From Polynucleobacter paneuropaeus (GTDB taxonomy: Bacteria; Pseudomonadota; Gammaproteobacteria; Burkholderiales; Burkholderiaceae), in the NCBI RefSeq assembly GCF_003261235.1, contig NZ_CP030085.1:1581241-1645240 (forward strand): a stretch of DNA of 64,000 nucleotides, written 5' to 3'. Position numbers and translations under genes: made by a program. The notes beneath the pieces were generated by a model, which ran no database searches, was not told where the DNA came from, and worked only from the letters and a program-made list of their open reading frames with translations. The stretch's first letter is position 1. The number at the start of each line of letters is the position of its first letter. Below, piece by piece: positions 53,055 to 62,900 of this stretch.

Positions 53055-54635
53055 CTAGTAAATACCGAGGCTGATCAAGACGATCCCAGCTAAAAATCCA
53101 CCCGAAAAGAGGAGTGCCCCTACGATTAAACGGTGAGTGCGGCGCTCTTCGAATAAAACTGCCCTCAAAACCTCCAATTCAGCGTTTTGATTTTGTTGCT
53201 GATTTTGGGTCAAACTATCTGCAATCAACCTTGGAAGGGTTGGCAAAATTTTTGCCCAAGCAGGCGCCTCTGTCTTCAGGCCATCAATAAAGCCCCGCCA
53301 GCCCAGCTGCTTATCCACCCACCTCTCTAAAATTGGCTTAGCTGTTTTCCACAGATCCAAATCAGGGTCCAGTTCGCGGGCTAAGCCTTCTACATTTAAT
53401 AAAGTTTTTTGCAAGAGTGTTAACTGAGGCTGAATCTCCACCTTGAAGCGTCGAGAAGTTTGGAATAGACGCATCAGCACAATACCTAAAGAAATCTCTT
53501 TTAAGGGGCGATCAAAGTATGGCTCGCAAACGGAACGTACTGCCCCCTCCAATTCCTCGACTCTGGTATTCGATGGCACCCAACCAGACTCGATATGTAA
53601 CTCAGCCACTCTGCGGTAGTCACGATTAAAAAAAGCTAAAAAGTTTTGAGCCAAATAATTTTTATCGATTTCACTTAGTGTGCCAACAATGCCGAAGTCA
53701 AAAGATATAAAGCGACCAAAAGTTTCAGGCTCTAAGCTGATGGAAATGTTTCCAGGATGCATGTCCGCATGAAAGAAACCATACTCAAACACTTGAGTAA
53801 AAAAGATCTCAACGCCATCTGCTGCAAGCTTCTTAAAATCTACTCCTGCAGCGCGTAACTCTGCAGTACGACCAATCGAGATGCCATCCATTCTCTCCAT
53901 GACGATCACGTTGGTTCGACAAAGATCCCAATACATTTCGGGGATCATGAGTTTCTTGGAGTCAATAAAGTAACGGCGCAACTGACTTGCATTAGCAGCC
54001 TCGCGCATCAGGTCGAGTTCATCATGCAAATAAATATCAAACTCAGCAACTACTTCACGAGGCTTTAAGCGCCGACCATCTTCTGATGCTTTCTCAATAA
54101 TTTTGGCCAGGTCTCTCATCAACGCCAAGTCACCCTCAATCACCGGCAGAATGCCTGGGCGAAGTACCTTGATGGCCACCGACCGGCCCTGCCACTCTGG
54201 ATGCTTATCCGTTCCACGCAATACCCCGAAGTGCACCTGAGCCACTGAGGCACTGGCTATAGGGGTGGCATCAAAACTTTCAAAGACCGTTTCAATAGGC
54301 GCCCCCAATGCCGCTTCAATCAAATTCCGTGACTCAGCATTTGAAAATGGTGGCACCTGATCTTGCAGCTTAGCTAACTCATTAGCAATATCCTCAGGTA
54401 AGAGATCTCGACGCGTAGAGAGAACTTGACCAAACTTCACAAAAATTGGACCCAGCTCTTCTAGCGTTAAGCGAATCCGTTCGCCTCTCGGCAAGTTAGC
54501 GCCCGGAGAAATCCAACACAGAATTGACAATAGACCACGGCGCAATCCAGGTTTGAGATTGTCACGCAATAAAGGCAACAAGCCATAACGCCAAGCGGTA
54601 AAGAAAATGAAAAAGAGACGACTAATTCGGCGCAT
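53055..54635 (-). CDS. ubiB: Ubiquinone biosynthesis atypical kinase/ATPase UbiB
   Basis: The 526-residue protein of the ABC1/ADCK family has the inhibitory KxGQ motif KFGQVLSTR (67-75), the Ala-rich loop ASASVAQVHFG, the catalytic GFFHADMHPGNI and the metal Asp in FDFGIVG. Two C-terminal membrane helices (about 500-525) anchor it. It supports ubiquinone synthesis, probably by extracting lipid intermediates. It starts 2 nt after the ubiJ stop. Confidence 0.96.
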   Translation of the reverse strand: MRRISRLFFIFFTAWRYGLLPLLRDNLKPGLRRGLLSILCWISPGANLPRGERIRLTLEELGPIFVKFGQVLSTRRDLLPEDIANELAKLQDQVPPFSNAESRNLIEAALGAPIETVFESFDATPIASASVAQVHFGVLRGTDKHPEWQGRSVAIKVLRPGILPVIEGDLALMRDLAKIIEKASEDGRRLKPREVVAEFDIYLHDELDLMREAANASQLRRYFIDSKKLMIPEMYWDLCRTNVIVMERMDGISIGRTAELRAAGVDFKKLAADGVEIFFTQVFEYGFFHADMHPGNISISLEPETFGRFISFDFGIVGTLSEIDKNYLAQNFLAFFNRDYRRVAELHIESGWVPSNTRVEELEGAVRSVCEPYFDRPLKEISLGIVLMRLFQTSRRFKVEIQPQLTLLQKTLLNVEGLARELDPDLDLWKTAKPILERWVDKQLGWRGFIDGLKTEAPAWAKILPTLPRLIADSLTQNQQQNQNAELEVLRAVLFEERRTHRLIVGALLFSGGFLAGIVLISLGIY

Positions 54636-54637
54636 GA

Positions 54638-55258
54638 TTATTTTGTCTTTTGCTCAAGTAGCGCAATACGTTTTTCAATTCGATCTACTGAATCGCGTAA
54701 CTCATTGAGTTCATTCTTACGAATCATGAAGTCCCGTTTATTCAGAAGTATTTTTCTTTCTTCGCTGACGTACTCCACAACATTCTGTAGAAAGTCTTTC
54801 GTAGCAGCTTGACCAGCCTTCACCATCGTCTTAGCTTGTCGTACTGCAAAGTTAGCAGGGGCGTCACCAACCCATTTAGCGAGGTCTTCTTCATACTCCC
54901 AGCGCACCTGAGAAACTAGTCGACCGATTAATTGAGCCAAATCAGCATCACCACTAATCTTCACTGCTTTGAAAGCTTGATCGCGTAAATTGCCAGAGCT
55001 TGCAAGCAAACCAGAAAGTGCTTGCGCCGAGACCTCTAAAAGCAGACTTGCTTGATCAGTACTATCAAGAGCGGCAATTTTTCCCTGTGGGGTGATCTCT
55101 ACAGCCATCTGCCCCATTGGTAAATTTAAGGAAATACTTTTGCCTACATGAGGTGACAACTCTGCCATTGCCCATGGTTCACTGGCTAATACATGATTCA
55201 CCCCGCGACATAGTGCGCCGGCAGCAAGGTAATGGGTTGAGGAGGTCAAGCTATTCAT
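54638..55258 (-). CDS. ubiJ: Ubiquinone biosynthesis accessory factor UbiJ (SCP2 domain)
   Basis: The 206-residue protein has an N-terminal SCP2-like sterol-carrier domain (about 15-115, with KSISLNLPMGQMAVEITPQGKI and VKISGDADLAQLIGRLV) and a C-terminal coiled coil (NELRDSVDRIEKRIALLEQ). UbiJ and UbiK hold the soluble Ubi complex together. Position between ubiE and ubiB matches the ubiE-ubiJ-ubiB operon of E. coli, though here a Tim44-domain gene and a terminator intervene. Confidence 0.93.
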   Translation of the reverse strand: MNSLTSSTHYLAAGALCRGVNHVLASEPWAMAELSPHVGKSISLNLPMGQMAVEITPQGKIAALDSTDQASLLLEVSAQALSGLLASSGNLRDQAFKAVKISGDADLAQLIGRLVSQVRWEYEEDLAKWVGDAPANFAVRQAKTMVKAGQAATKDFLQNVVEYVSEERKILLNKRDFMIRKNELNELRDSVDRIEKRIALLEQKTK

Positions 55259-55264
55259 GGGTGC

Positions 55265-55289
55265 AAAAAACCCGCACGAATGCGGGTTT
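55265..55289 (-). terminator. Terminator between the Tim44-domain gene and ubiJ
   Basis: AAACCCGCA, loop TTCG, TGCGGGTTT with a UNCG-type loop and six T on the minus strand. It lies within 7 nt of the ubiJ ATG, so ubiJ-ubiB must use a promoter inside or beyond the hairpin, or read-through. Confidence 0.88.
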
Positions 55290-55309
55290 CCTTAGGAAAG
55301 TATCTAAGC

Positions 55310-56197
55310 TTAAACCAACTGCTGAATACCTGCTAGTACCCAACCTCCGGGGCCATTCACTGGCTTACTGAGATTCCAGATTTCCGAGAAGTTACTTGCT
55401 GGAGCAGAGACTTGCTCTCGAATCATGCCGGTAAATTGAACGCTGCAGTAATAATTACCATCAGCGGTTTCGATGCCTAGCAAACTGGCCTGCATGCTAA
55501 CTACTTCAGTTTGATTGGAGGCGTCGAATCTGCCTGCCAAATCTTGCTCAATAGTGATGAACATCTCAGGAGTGGTGTATTCCTTTAGAGAAACTAAATC
55601 TCCCAGATCCCAAGCTTTTTGAAGGCGGACAAAGAATTGTTTGGCGTTCTCTAAAAAAGAGTACTCCTCAAAGCCCGGAGGCATAGTGGATTCAAACTTT
55701 TCAAGACTTGGGGTGACAGCACTTGCTGAGCTGCTCACGGGCTGAAAAGCGGGCTCTTGTTTAGCAAGAGGCTCGCTAGTCCGTTGCATGCCTTGAGCAC
55801 CCGAGAACGATGGTAATAGCCGTCTAATCACAAACATGATTGCAAAGCCAACTAGCAGCGCTATCAGCAAACCAGAAAACATTGAGGCCATTCCTTCGCC
55901 TAGGCCAAAGTGAGAGAAGAGGTAAGCGATACCTAGGCCTGCCGCTAAACCACCCAACATTCCGCCTATTCCACCAAAGCGACTTGGAGCTGCTGGTTGC
56001 GCTGGAGCGGCAGCAGGGGCGGCAGGCTGCGCCTGCTGAACTGGTCTTTGGGGAGGAATAGCTTGTCTTTGGATTGGGGCACTTGGAGCTCGACCAATGC
56101 TTCTACCGCCACCTAAACGCGCTGCATCAGCATCGGCTACTGCGGCAAATAACAGAGTACAACTTAACAATGCTGCTTTGAAAAAGTGCTTATTCAT
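55310..56197 (-). CDS. Tim44-domain membrane protein
   Basis: From ATG 56197 (AGGGGG 6 nt before it) the protein has 295 residues: a signal peptide (MNKHFFKAALLSCTLLFAAVADADA), a Pro/Ala/Gln-rich linker, a Gly-rich membrane part (FGGIGGMLGGLAAGLGIAYLF, then LLIALLVGFAIMFVIRRLL) and a C-terminal Tim44/ MRPL45-like domain (about 175-295). Bacterial members are poorly understood. It lies inside a ubiquinone gene cluster, which hints at but does not prove a link. Confidence 0.87.
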   Translation of the reverse strand: MNKHFFKAALLSCTLLFAAVADADAARLGGGRSIGRAPSAPIQRQAIPPQRPVQQAQPAAPAAAPAQPAAPSRFGGIGGMLGGLAAGLGIAYLFSHFGLGEGMASMFSGLLIALLVGFAIMFVIRRLLPSFSGAQGMQRTSEPLAKQEPAFQPVSSSASAVTPSLEKFESTMPPGFEEYSFLENAKQFFVRLQKAWDLGDLVSLKEYTTPEMFITIEQDLAGRFDASNQTEVVSMQASLLGIETADGNYYCSVQFTGMIREQVSAPASNFSEIWNLSKPVNGPGGWVLAGIQQLV

Positions 56198-56251
56198 TCT
56201 GAACCCCCTAAATAAAATAAGTAATCCGTAGACTACCACCGCAATTGCATT

Positions 56252-56995
56252 TTAATATTTGATGCCGATATGGAGGGCCACAATACCCCCTGTCATGCGA
56301 TGGGTATCCACTTCATCAAAGCCCACTTTCAACATCATGTCTTTGAGAGTCTGTGCATCTGGATGCATTCGAATAGATTCTGCTAGGTAACGATAACTTT
56401 CTGCATCTTGCGCAATCTTCTGACCCAACCAAGGCAGAATTTTAAAAGAATATGCGTCATAAATAGGTTGCAAGAACTCATCAGGCTTTGAGAACTCCAG
56501 GACTAGAACGCGGCCTCCGGGTTTAATGACACGCAACATCTCAGTTAGGGCTACATCCTTATGTGTCATATTGCGTAGACCAAATGCGACAGTTACTGCA
56601 TCAAAATAATTTGGTGGAAAGGGAATCTTTTCAGCATCAAACTGAACGCAGGGTAAGGCCAAGCCATCATCTAGCAAGCGATCTCGACCAACGCGCAACA
56701 TTGAGGCATTAATATCGCTCAGCCAAACTTGGGCATCTCCATTGATACCCCACTGGGCTGCTTGCGCAAACGCTTTTGCTAAGTCACCAGTGCCGCCAGC
56801 GATATCTAACACTTTTTGACCAGGGCGAACTTGGGCGCGCGCAATCGTCACTTTCTTCCATAGGCGATGTAAGCCAAATGACATGAGATCATTCATAACA
56901 TCATATTTGTTGGCAACTGAATGAAATACCTCAGCTACCTTTCCAGCCTTTTCTGTTTCCTCAACACTCTGATAACCAAAATGGGTTTTACTCAT
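56252..56995 (-). CDS. ubiE: Ubiquinone/menaquinone C-methyltransferase
   Basis: The 247-residue SAM methyltransferase opens THFGYQSVEETEKAGKVAEVF, typical of UbiE. The SAM site is DIAGGTGD (64-71), and FGLRNMTH and LEFSKP are conserved. It methylates the ring carbon in ubiquinone synthesis. It is 17 nt after the DUF971 gene and precedes the Tim44-domain gene. Confidence 0.97.
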   Translation of the reverse strand: MSKTHFGYQSVEETEKAGKVAEVFHSVANKYDVMNDLMSFGLHRLWKKVTIARAQVRPGQKVLDIAGGTGDLAKAFAQAAQWGINGDAQVWLSDINASMLRVGRDRLLDDGLALPCVQFDAEKIPFPPNYFDAVTVAFGLRNMTHKDVALTEMLRVIKPGGRVLVLEFSKPDEFLQPIYDAYSFKILPWLGQKIAQDAESYRYLAESIRMHPDAQTLKDMMLKVGFDEVDTHRMTGGIVALHIGIKY

Positions 56996-57012
56996 ACAGA
57001 CTCTCTAGAAAA

Positions 57013-57408
57013 TTAGTGACTGCCACAAGAGTGGGAATCTTTACTGGAGCCCATTACAGCATCGCGCTCAACTCCATGAGCATTGAGCTTAAGCAAATAC
57101 TCAGCCCATAACTGTTTTTGGTTCTCTGCTAAATGCAGCAAGTATTCCCAAGTAAATAAACCCGAATCATGTCCATCAGAAAAGCTAGGCTTAATCGCAT
57201 AATGGCCAACAGGCTCAATTTGCATGATCACTACGTCGCGCTTACCCGTTTGCAAAGTTTCTTGTCCTGGGCCGTGTCCTTGAACTTCTGCGGAGGGTGA
57301 GTACACTCTCAGAAACTCAAAAGGCAGATGAAAGCTTCTGCCATCTTCATAGCCTAACTCTAAGACTTTGGATTGCTGGTGGGCAACGATTTGATTAGGA
57401 ATCATCAA
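57013..57408 (-). CDS. DUF971 family protein (gamma-butyrobetaine hydroxylase-like N-terminal domain)
   Basis: The 131-residue protein consists of one DUF971 domain (LGYEDGRSFHLPFEFLRVYSPSAEVQGHG, then GHYAIKPSFSDGHDSGLFTWEYL). In eukaryotic hydroxylases this domain binds zinc. Here the tail ends HSCGSH, which together with His near the middle might bind metal. The stand-alone function is unknown; related proteins have been proposed in Fe-S handling. It overlaps the preceding oxidoreductase gene by 4 nt. Confidence 0.88.
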   Translation of the reverse strand: MMIPNQIVAHQQSKVLELGYEDGRSFHLPFEFLRVYSPSAEVQGHGPGQETLQTGKRDVVIMQIEPVGHYAIKPSFSDGHDSGLFTWEYLLHLAENQKQLWAEYLLKLNAHGVERDAVMGSSKDSHSCGSH

Positions 57409-60400
57409 ACCAAGACCCTTTCAATACCGCCCTGATTGGCTTTGGCAACGTATTCTTGCATCCAGTCCGCGCCCAAGATTTTTTGGGCCATCTCAACCAC
57501 GATGTAATCAGCCGTAGTTGAACTATCTGCATCAAAGCGGGTCAGCCCTTGCAAACACGATGGGCAGCTCGTCAGCACCTTCACATCAACTGCTGGATCA
57601 TCTTTCCGAAGGGCATTAGCGCCTTTTTCCATTTCAATTTCTTTGCGGAAGCGGACTTGCGTTGAAATATCTGGACGAGTAATTGCGAGTGTTCCAGACT
57701 CGCCGCAGCAGCGATCATTTTTAGGGATCGCTTTACCATCTTCCTGCTCAATCAGTTCATTGACAGTCTTGAGGGGGTCTTGCAACTTCATAGGTGAATG
57801 ACAAGGATCGTGATACATGTATTTCACGCCAGTCACGCCAGAAAGTTTCACGCCCTTCTCGAGCAAATACTCATGAATATCAATAATGCGGCAACCAGGG
57901 AAGATTTGCTCAAACTGATAACCAGCCAATTGATCGTAGCAAGTGCCACAAGACACTACGACAGTCTTGATATCTAAATAGTTAAGGGTATTGGCAACGC
58001 GGTGAAAGAGTACCCTATTATCGGTAATCATTTTCTCGGCTTTATCAAAGTCGCCATTACCGCGTTGAGGATAGCCACAACAGAGATAACCCGGTGGCAG
58101 GACAGTTTGTACGCCGACATTCCAAAGCATCGCCTGAGTAGCTAAGCCTACTTGGGAGAACAAGCGCTCTGAACCACAGCCTGGAAAATAAAAGACAGCT
58201 TCAGTATCTGCGGAAGTGGTTTTTGGATCCCGAATGATTGGAACGTAATTGGCATCCTCAATATCTAGGAGCGCACGTGCGGTCTTCTTAGGCAAGTTGC
58301 CTGGCATTTTCTTATTCACAAAGAAAATCACCTGCTCTTTAACGCTCGGCTTACCTACCGTTGCAGGTGGGTGTGCAGTTTGCTTGCGAGCCAGCCTTCG
58401 GAATAGATCATTGCCTAATCTTTGAGCTTTGTAACCCCAGCCGATCATAGTCTTACGAACAAGATTAATCGTGTCAGGATTTGTTGCATTCAAGAACAGC
58501 ATTGATGCAGCAGTACCAGGATTAAAACGCTGCTGCCCCATCTTGCGCAATAAATTACGCATATTCATACTCACATCACCAAAGTCAATTTTGACTGGAC
58601 ATGGTGTCAAGCACTTATGACAGACTGTGCAATGGGCTGCGACATCATCAAACATCTCCCAATGCTTAATTGAAACACCCCGGCGCGTTTGCTCTTCATA
58701 TAAAAAGGCTTCTATTAACAAAGAAGTTGCTAAGATTTTGTCACGAGGGCTGTAGAGCAAATTAGCTCGTGGTACGTGGGTTGCACAAACTGGCTTACAT
58801 TTACCGCAACGCAAGCAATCTTTGATGCTATCGGCAATTGCGCCAATATCACTTTGCTGCATGATGATGGACTCATGACCCATCAATCCGAAGCTTGGGG
58901 TATACGCCATGCCAAGATCAGCATGAGGCATCAATTTACCTTTATTGAATCGGCCCTCTGGATCAACCCGATTTTTATAAGCGCGAAAATCTTTTAACTC
59001 TGCTTCAGTTAAATACTCTAACTTTGTAATACCAATACCGTGCTCACCAGAGATGACGCCATCGAGCGAGCGAGCCAATTTCATGATGCGATCGACGGCG
59101 TGATGTGCGTCTTGCAACATCTCGTAGTCATCTGAATTCACTGGCAAATTGGTATGAACGTTGCCATCACCTGCATGCATATGTAGCGCAACAAACACGC
59201 GCTTACGCAAAATCTGTTTATGAATGGCTTCTAGTTCATTCAAGATGGGCTCAAAAGCCAAACCGCCAAACATAATTCTCAGCTCAGCACGAACCTCAGC
59301 TTTCCAAGAAGCGCGCAAACTATAGTCTTGCAGCTGAGGAAAATAATCATCCATCTTAGTGAGCCACTCTGACCAGCGTGCACGCACTCCTGCAATCAGA
59401 TCAAGGGCTTGCTGGACACGATCACCCAAGATTTCTGCACTAGGAATTTCATCATCTTCAGTTGATTTACCAAGCGGTAGAGCACTTTTTCTTAAGAAGT
59501 GCTCTAAACCATCTAAGACCTGTAATTTATTCTTTAAAGACAATTCAATATTGATACGCTCAATACCGTCGGTGTACTCCCCCATTCGCGGCAATGGAAT
59601 GACTACGTCCTCATTAATCTTGAAGGCATTGGTATGACGAGCGATCGCTGCAGTGCGAGCTCGATCTAACCAGAACTTCTTGCGTGCTTCTGGGCTTACA
59701 GCAACAAAGCCTTCACCAACTCGAAGGTTCGCCATTCGTACTACTTCACTGGTGGCTGCAGCTACTGCCTCTTCATCGTCACCAGCAATATCGCCCAGCA
59801 AAACCATTTTGGGTAAGCTGTTGCGTTTAGATTTAGTGGAATAGCCTACTGCTTTCAAATAGCGATCATCGAGATGCTCAAGACCAGCTAAGATCGGTCC
59901 GCCCTGCTTACTCAGACCATCCAAGTAGGCTTTGATTTCGACAATACTAGGAATCGCTTCACGCGCTTGACCAAAAAACTCTAAGCAAACGGTGCGCATG
60001 TATTTCGGCATGCGATGCAAGATCCAAGTGGCGCTGGTAATGAGGCCATCGCAACCTTCTTTTTGAACGCCAGGCAATCCCGATAAAAACTTATCGGTCA
60101 CATCTTTGCCTAAACCTTCTTTACGAAAACGCTTACCTTCGGACTCAATAATTTCAGTTTTGAGAATGCGTTCTCCAGGCTCACTCAAGCCATCAGACCA
60201 GGTCAACTGAAAGCGGACTAGTGCTGCTTCATGAATCTTGCCAAGATTATGATCTAAGCGTTCTACATCCAACCAATTGCCCTCTGGATCAACCATACGC
60301 CAGCTGGCCAAGTTATCTAAGGCTGTGCCCCAAAGTACGGCTTTCTTACCGCCGGCATTCATCGCAATGTTGCCGCCGATACAACTCGCATCAGCAGAGG

Positions 60401-61244
60401 TGGGATCTACTGCAAAAACCAAACCGGCATGTTCTGCAGCATCTGCGACACGACGCGTCACTACACCAGCACCAGTAAATATCGTTGGCACTTCTTTTGA
60501 AACACCGGGTAAATGTTTGCTCTTAACGCCATCAATCTGCTCAAGCTTCTCAGTATTAATGACTGCAGACAATGCATACAGAGGAATTGCACCGCCGGTG
60601 TAACCAGTACCGCCTCCACGAGGAATAATGGTTAAGCCAAGCTCAATACAACTTTTGACTAAACCGGGAATCTCGGACTCATAGTCAGGCTTTAGAACCA
60701 CCAATGGAAACTCAACGCGCCAATCGGTAGCATCTGTTACGTGAGCTGCACGGGAAACCCCATCAAAACAAATATTATCGGAAGCAGTAAAACGGCCCAG
60801 TACTTTTCGTGCCTGTTTACGAATCCGCTCCACGTCTTTAAAACCGTTTTCAAAATTTTCAACGGCACGATGCGCAGCATTCAATAAGAGTTGTACTTGT
60901 GGGGCAGATTCTCCGCTAGCACGTTTCTTCACTTCACCAAGACGATGCCAAAGGGCATCAATCAGCATTTGGCGACGATTAGCGTTATCTAATAAGTCAT
61001 CCTGTAAGAAGGGGTTGCGCTGGACTACCCAAATATCGCCCAGGACCTCAAACAACATGCGTGCGGAACGGCCGGTTTTTCTGACACCACGTAGCTCATT
61101 GAGGGTCTGCCAAGACCCCTCACCCAGAATACGGATGACAATTTCCCGATCGGAAAAAGAGGTGTAGTTGTAAGGAATTTCGCGCAGACGGGGTGAGCCC
61201 TCGCCGGCTTCAAACAACTGGTTTAATGCTAATGGAGCATTCAT
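57405..61244 (-). CDS. Large FAD/Fe-S oxidoreductase (DUF3683 / GlcD-CCG fusion)
   Basis: The 1279-residue protein joins several modules: an N-terminal DUF3683-like region (about 1-165), an FAD-binding PCMH domain with IIPRGGGTGYTGG (about 203-215), an FAD-oxidase C-terminal domain, a ferredoxin pair (CLRCGKCKPVC near 808-820 and CTVCHKCLTPCP near 868-880), and two CCG domains (FPGCGSER, GYLCCGYPQ; DPCHSP, RCCGESG). It resembles D-2-hydroxyacid dehydrogenases linked to the respiratory chain, like E. coli YdiJ. The substrate is unknown. It leads the minus-strand run with DUF971 and ubiE, and ilvA is divergent. Confidence 0.85.
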   Translation of the reverse strand: MNAPLALNQLFEAGEGSPRLREIPYNYTSFSDREIVIRILGEGSWQTLNELRGVRKTGRSARMLFEVLGDIWVVQRNPFLQDDLLDNANRRQMLIDALWHRLGEVKKRASGESAPQVQLLLNAAHRAVENFENGFKDVERIRKQARKVLGRFTASDNICFDGVSRAAHVTDATDWRVEFPLVVLKPDYESEIPGLVKSCIELGLTIIPRGGGTGYTGGAIPLYALSAVINTEKLEQIDGVKSKHLPGVSKEVPTIFTGAGVVTRRVADAAEHAGLVFAVDPTSADASCIGGNIAMNAGGKKAVLWGTALDNLASWRMVDPEGNWLDVERLDHNLGKIHEAALVRFQLTWSDGLSEPGERILKTEIIESEGKRFRKEGLGKDVTDKFLSGLPGVQKEGCDGLITSATWILHRMPKYMRTVCLEFFGQAREAIPSIVEIKAYLDGLSKQGGPILAGLEHLDDRYLKAVGYSTKSKRNSLPKMVLLGDIAGDDEEAVAAATSEVVRMANLRVGEGFVAVSPEARKKFWLDRARTAAIARHTNAFKINEDVVIPLPRMGEYTDGIERINIELSLKNKLQVLDGLEHFLRKSALPLGKSTEDDEIPSAEILGDRVQQALDLIAGVRARWSEWLTKMDDYFPQLQDYSLRASWKAEVRAELRIMFGGLAFEPILNELEAIHKQILRKRVFVALHMHAGDGNVHTNLPVNSDDYEMLQDAHHAVDRIMKLARSLDGVISGEHGIGITKLEYLTEAELKDFRAYKNRVDPEGRFNKGKLMPHADLGMAYTPSFGLMGHESIIMQQSDIGAIADSIKDCLRCGKCKPVCATHVPRANLLYSPRDKILATSLLIEAFLYEEQTRRGVSIKHWEMFDDVAAHCTVCHKCLTPCPVKIDFGDVSMNMRNLLRKMGQQRFNPGTAASMLFLNATNPDTINLVRKTMIGWGYKAQRLGNDLFRRLARKQTAHPPATVGKPSVKEQVIFFVNKKMPGNLPKKTARALLDIEDANYVPIIRDPKTTSADTEAVFYFPGCGSERLFSQVGLATQAMLWNVGVQTVLPPGYLCCGYPQRGNGDFDKAEKMITDNRVLFHRVANTLNYLDIKTVVVSCGTCYDQLAGYQFEQIFPGCRIIDIHEYLLEKGVKLSGVTGVKYMYHDPCHSPMKLQDPLKTVNELIEQEDGKAIPKNDRCCGESGTLAITRPDISTQVRFRKEIEMEKGANALRKDDPAVDVKVLTSCPSCLQGLTRFDADSSTTADYIVVEMAQKILGADWMQEYVAKANQGGIERVLV

Positions 61245-61378
61245 GGTGTGATATTCGTTAAAGAAGCATTTTAATTGAGCATCCCCGATATTGGCAGGAA
61301 ACCCAAAAAGATGTTGGAGAAGTCTATAAACCCCAGCAAAACTAAGGGCTTAGCGTCCATCCGTGGTACGCTCATCAG

Positions 61379-62899
61379 ATGGCAACCAACTACTTAAAGA
61401 AAATATTAGCGGCCCGGGTCTACGACGTAGCCAGGGAGACTGAGCTTGAGCTAGCGCCTGAACTGAGCAAGCGCTTGGGCAACCAAGTTTTACTCAAACG
61501 GGAAGATAACCAGCCCGTTTTCTCCTTCAAATTACGTGGTGCGTATAACAAAATGGCGCACCTATCTCCCGCAGCATTAAAACGAGGAGTGATCGCGGCA
61601 TCAGCTGGAAATCATGCCCAAGGGGTAGCTCTGGCCGCAGCCAAAATGAAGACCAAAGCGGTGATCGTGATGCCTGTCACTACCCCCAGTCTCAAAATTG
61701 ATGCTGTCAAAGCCCGCGGTGGCTCTTGGGTCGAAGTCATTTTGCATGGGGAGTCCTACAGCGATGCTTTTACCTATTCTCAAGTCTTAGAAAAAAAACG
61801 GGGTTTGACCTTCGTTCATCCCTTTGATGACCCTGATGTCATCGCCGGACAAGGCACGATTGCCATGGAGATTTTCCAGCAGCACGAGAAACCCATCGAT
61901 GCAATTTTTGTTGCTATCGGTGGTGGTGGACTCATCGCAGGGATTGGGGAGTACGTCAAAGCAGTGAGCCCCAAAACCCAAGTCATCGGAGTCCAGTCAG
62001 TAGATTCAGATGCTATGAAGCGTTCCTTGAAAGCGAATCGTCGCATCGAGATGAAAGACGTTGGACTTTTTTCAGATGGCACTGCCGTCAAACTCGTTGG
62101 CAAAGAAACTTTCCGCATCTGTAAAAAAGTAGTTGATGAAATCATTACTGTCGATACCGATGAAATCTGTGCGGCCATCAATGATGTCTTTACCGATACC
62201 CGTAGCATTTTGGAACCTGCTGGAGCACTCGCAATCGCAGGCCTCAAGAAATATGTTGAACAACACCACAGCAAGAAGAAAACTTTAGTGGCAGTAGCCT
62301 GCGGTGCCAATATGAACTTTAGCCGTCTACGCTTTGTTGCAGAACGCGCTGATGTCGGTGAGTTTAAAGAAGCCGTCTTTGCAGTCACGATTCCAGAAGA
62401 GCGTGGTTCATTCAAACGCTTCTGTGAGCTACCAGGTAAACGGAATGTGACTGAATTTAACTATCGTATCGCCGATCAAAGACAAGCCCATATCTTTGTT
62501 GGTATTGGCACCCAAAAAGCTGGCGATAGCGAGGCCATCGCCAAACACTTCCGTAAAGCGAAGTTTGCTACGATCGATTTGACTCATGATGAGCTTGCTA
62601 AATCGCACTTGCGACATATGGTTGGCGGTCACTCTGCGCTTGCTCAGGATGAACAGCTCTATCGCTTTGAGTTTCCTGAGCGCCCAGGTGCGCTGATGAA
62701 GTTCTTAACGAGCATGGCGCCCAATTGGAACATCAGCCTGTTCCATTATCGAAATCATGGTGCTGACTACGGACGTATTTTAGTAGGTATTCAAGTGCCT
62801 AAAAATGAGCAGAAGAAATTCCAAGCATTCGTGGCAAAGCTAGGCTATCCACATTGGAATGAAACTAATAACCCTGCTTATCGTCTCTTTCTAAAATAA
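61379..62899 (+). CDS. ilvA: Threonine ammonia-lyase, biosynthetic
   Basis: The 506-residue PLP enzyme has the Schiff-base Lys51 in FSFKLRGAYNK, the glycine loop AIGGGGLIAG and SAGNHAQGVA. Two C-terminal ACT-like regulatory domains (about 325-500), including RPGALMKFLTSM, mediate isoleucine feedback. It makes 2-oxobutanoate for isoleucine. It is followed by a nucleotidase gene after 1 nt. Confidence 0.96.
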   Translation: MATNYLKKILAARVYDVARETELELAPELSKRLGNQVLLKREDNQPVFSFKLRGAYNKMAHLSPAALKRGVIAASAGNHAQGVALAAAKMKTKAVIVMPVTTPSLKIDAVKARGGSWVEVILHGESYSDAFTYSQVLEKKRGLTFVHPFDDPDVIAGQGTIAMEIFQQHEKPIDAIFVAIGGGGLIAGIGEYVKAVSPKTQVIGVQSVDSDAMKRSLKANRRIEMKDVGLFSDGTAVKLVGKETFRICKKVVDEIITVDTDEICAAINDVFTDTRSILEPAGALAIAGLKKYVEQHHSKKKTLVAVACGANMNFSRLRFVAERADVGEFKEAVFAVTIPEERGSFKRFCELPGKRNVTEFNYRIADQRQAHIFVGIGTQKAGDSEAIAKHFRKAKFATIDLTHDELAKSHLRHMVGGHSALAQDEQLYRFEFPERPGALMKFLTSMAPNWNISLFHYRNHGADYGRILVGIQVPKNEQKKFQAFVAKLGYPHWNETNNPAYRLFLK

Positions 62900-62900
62900 G

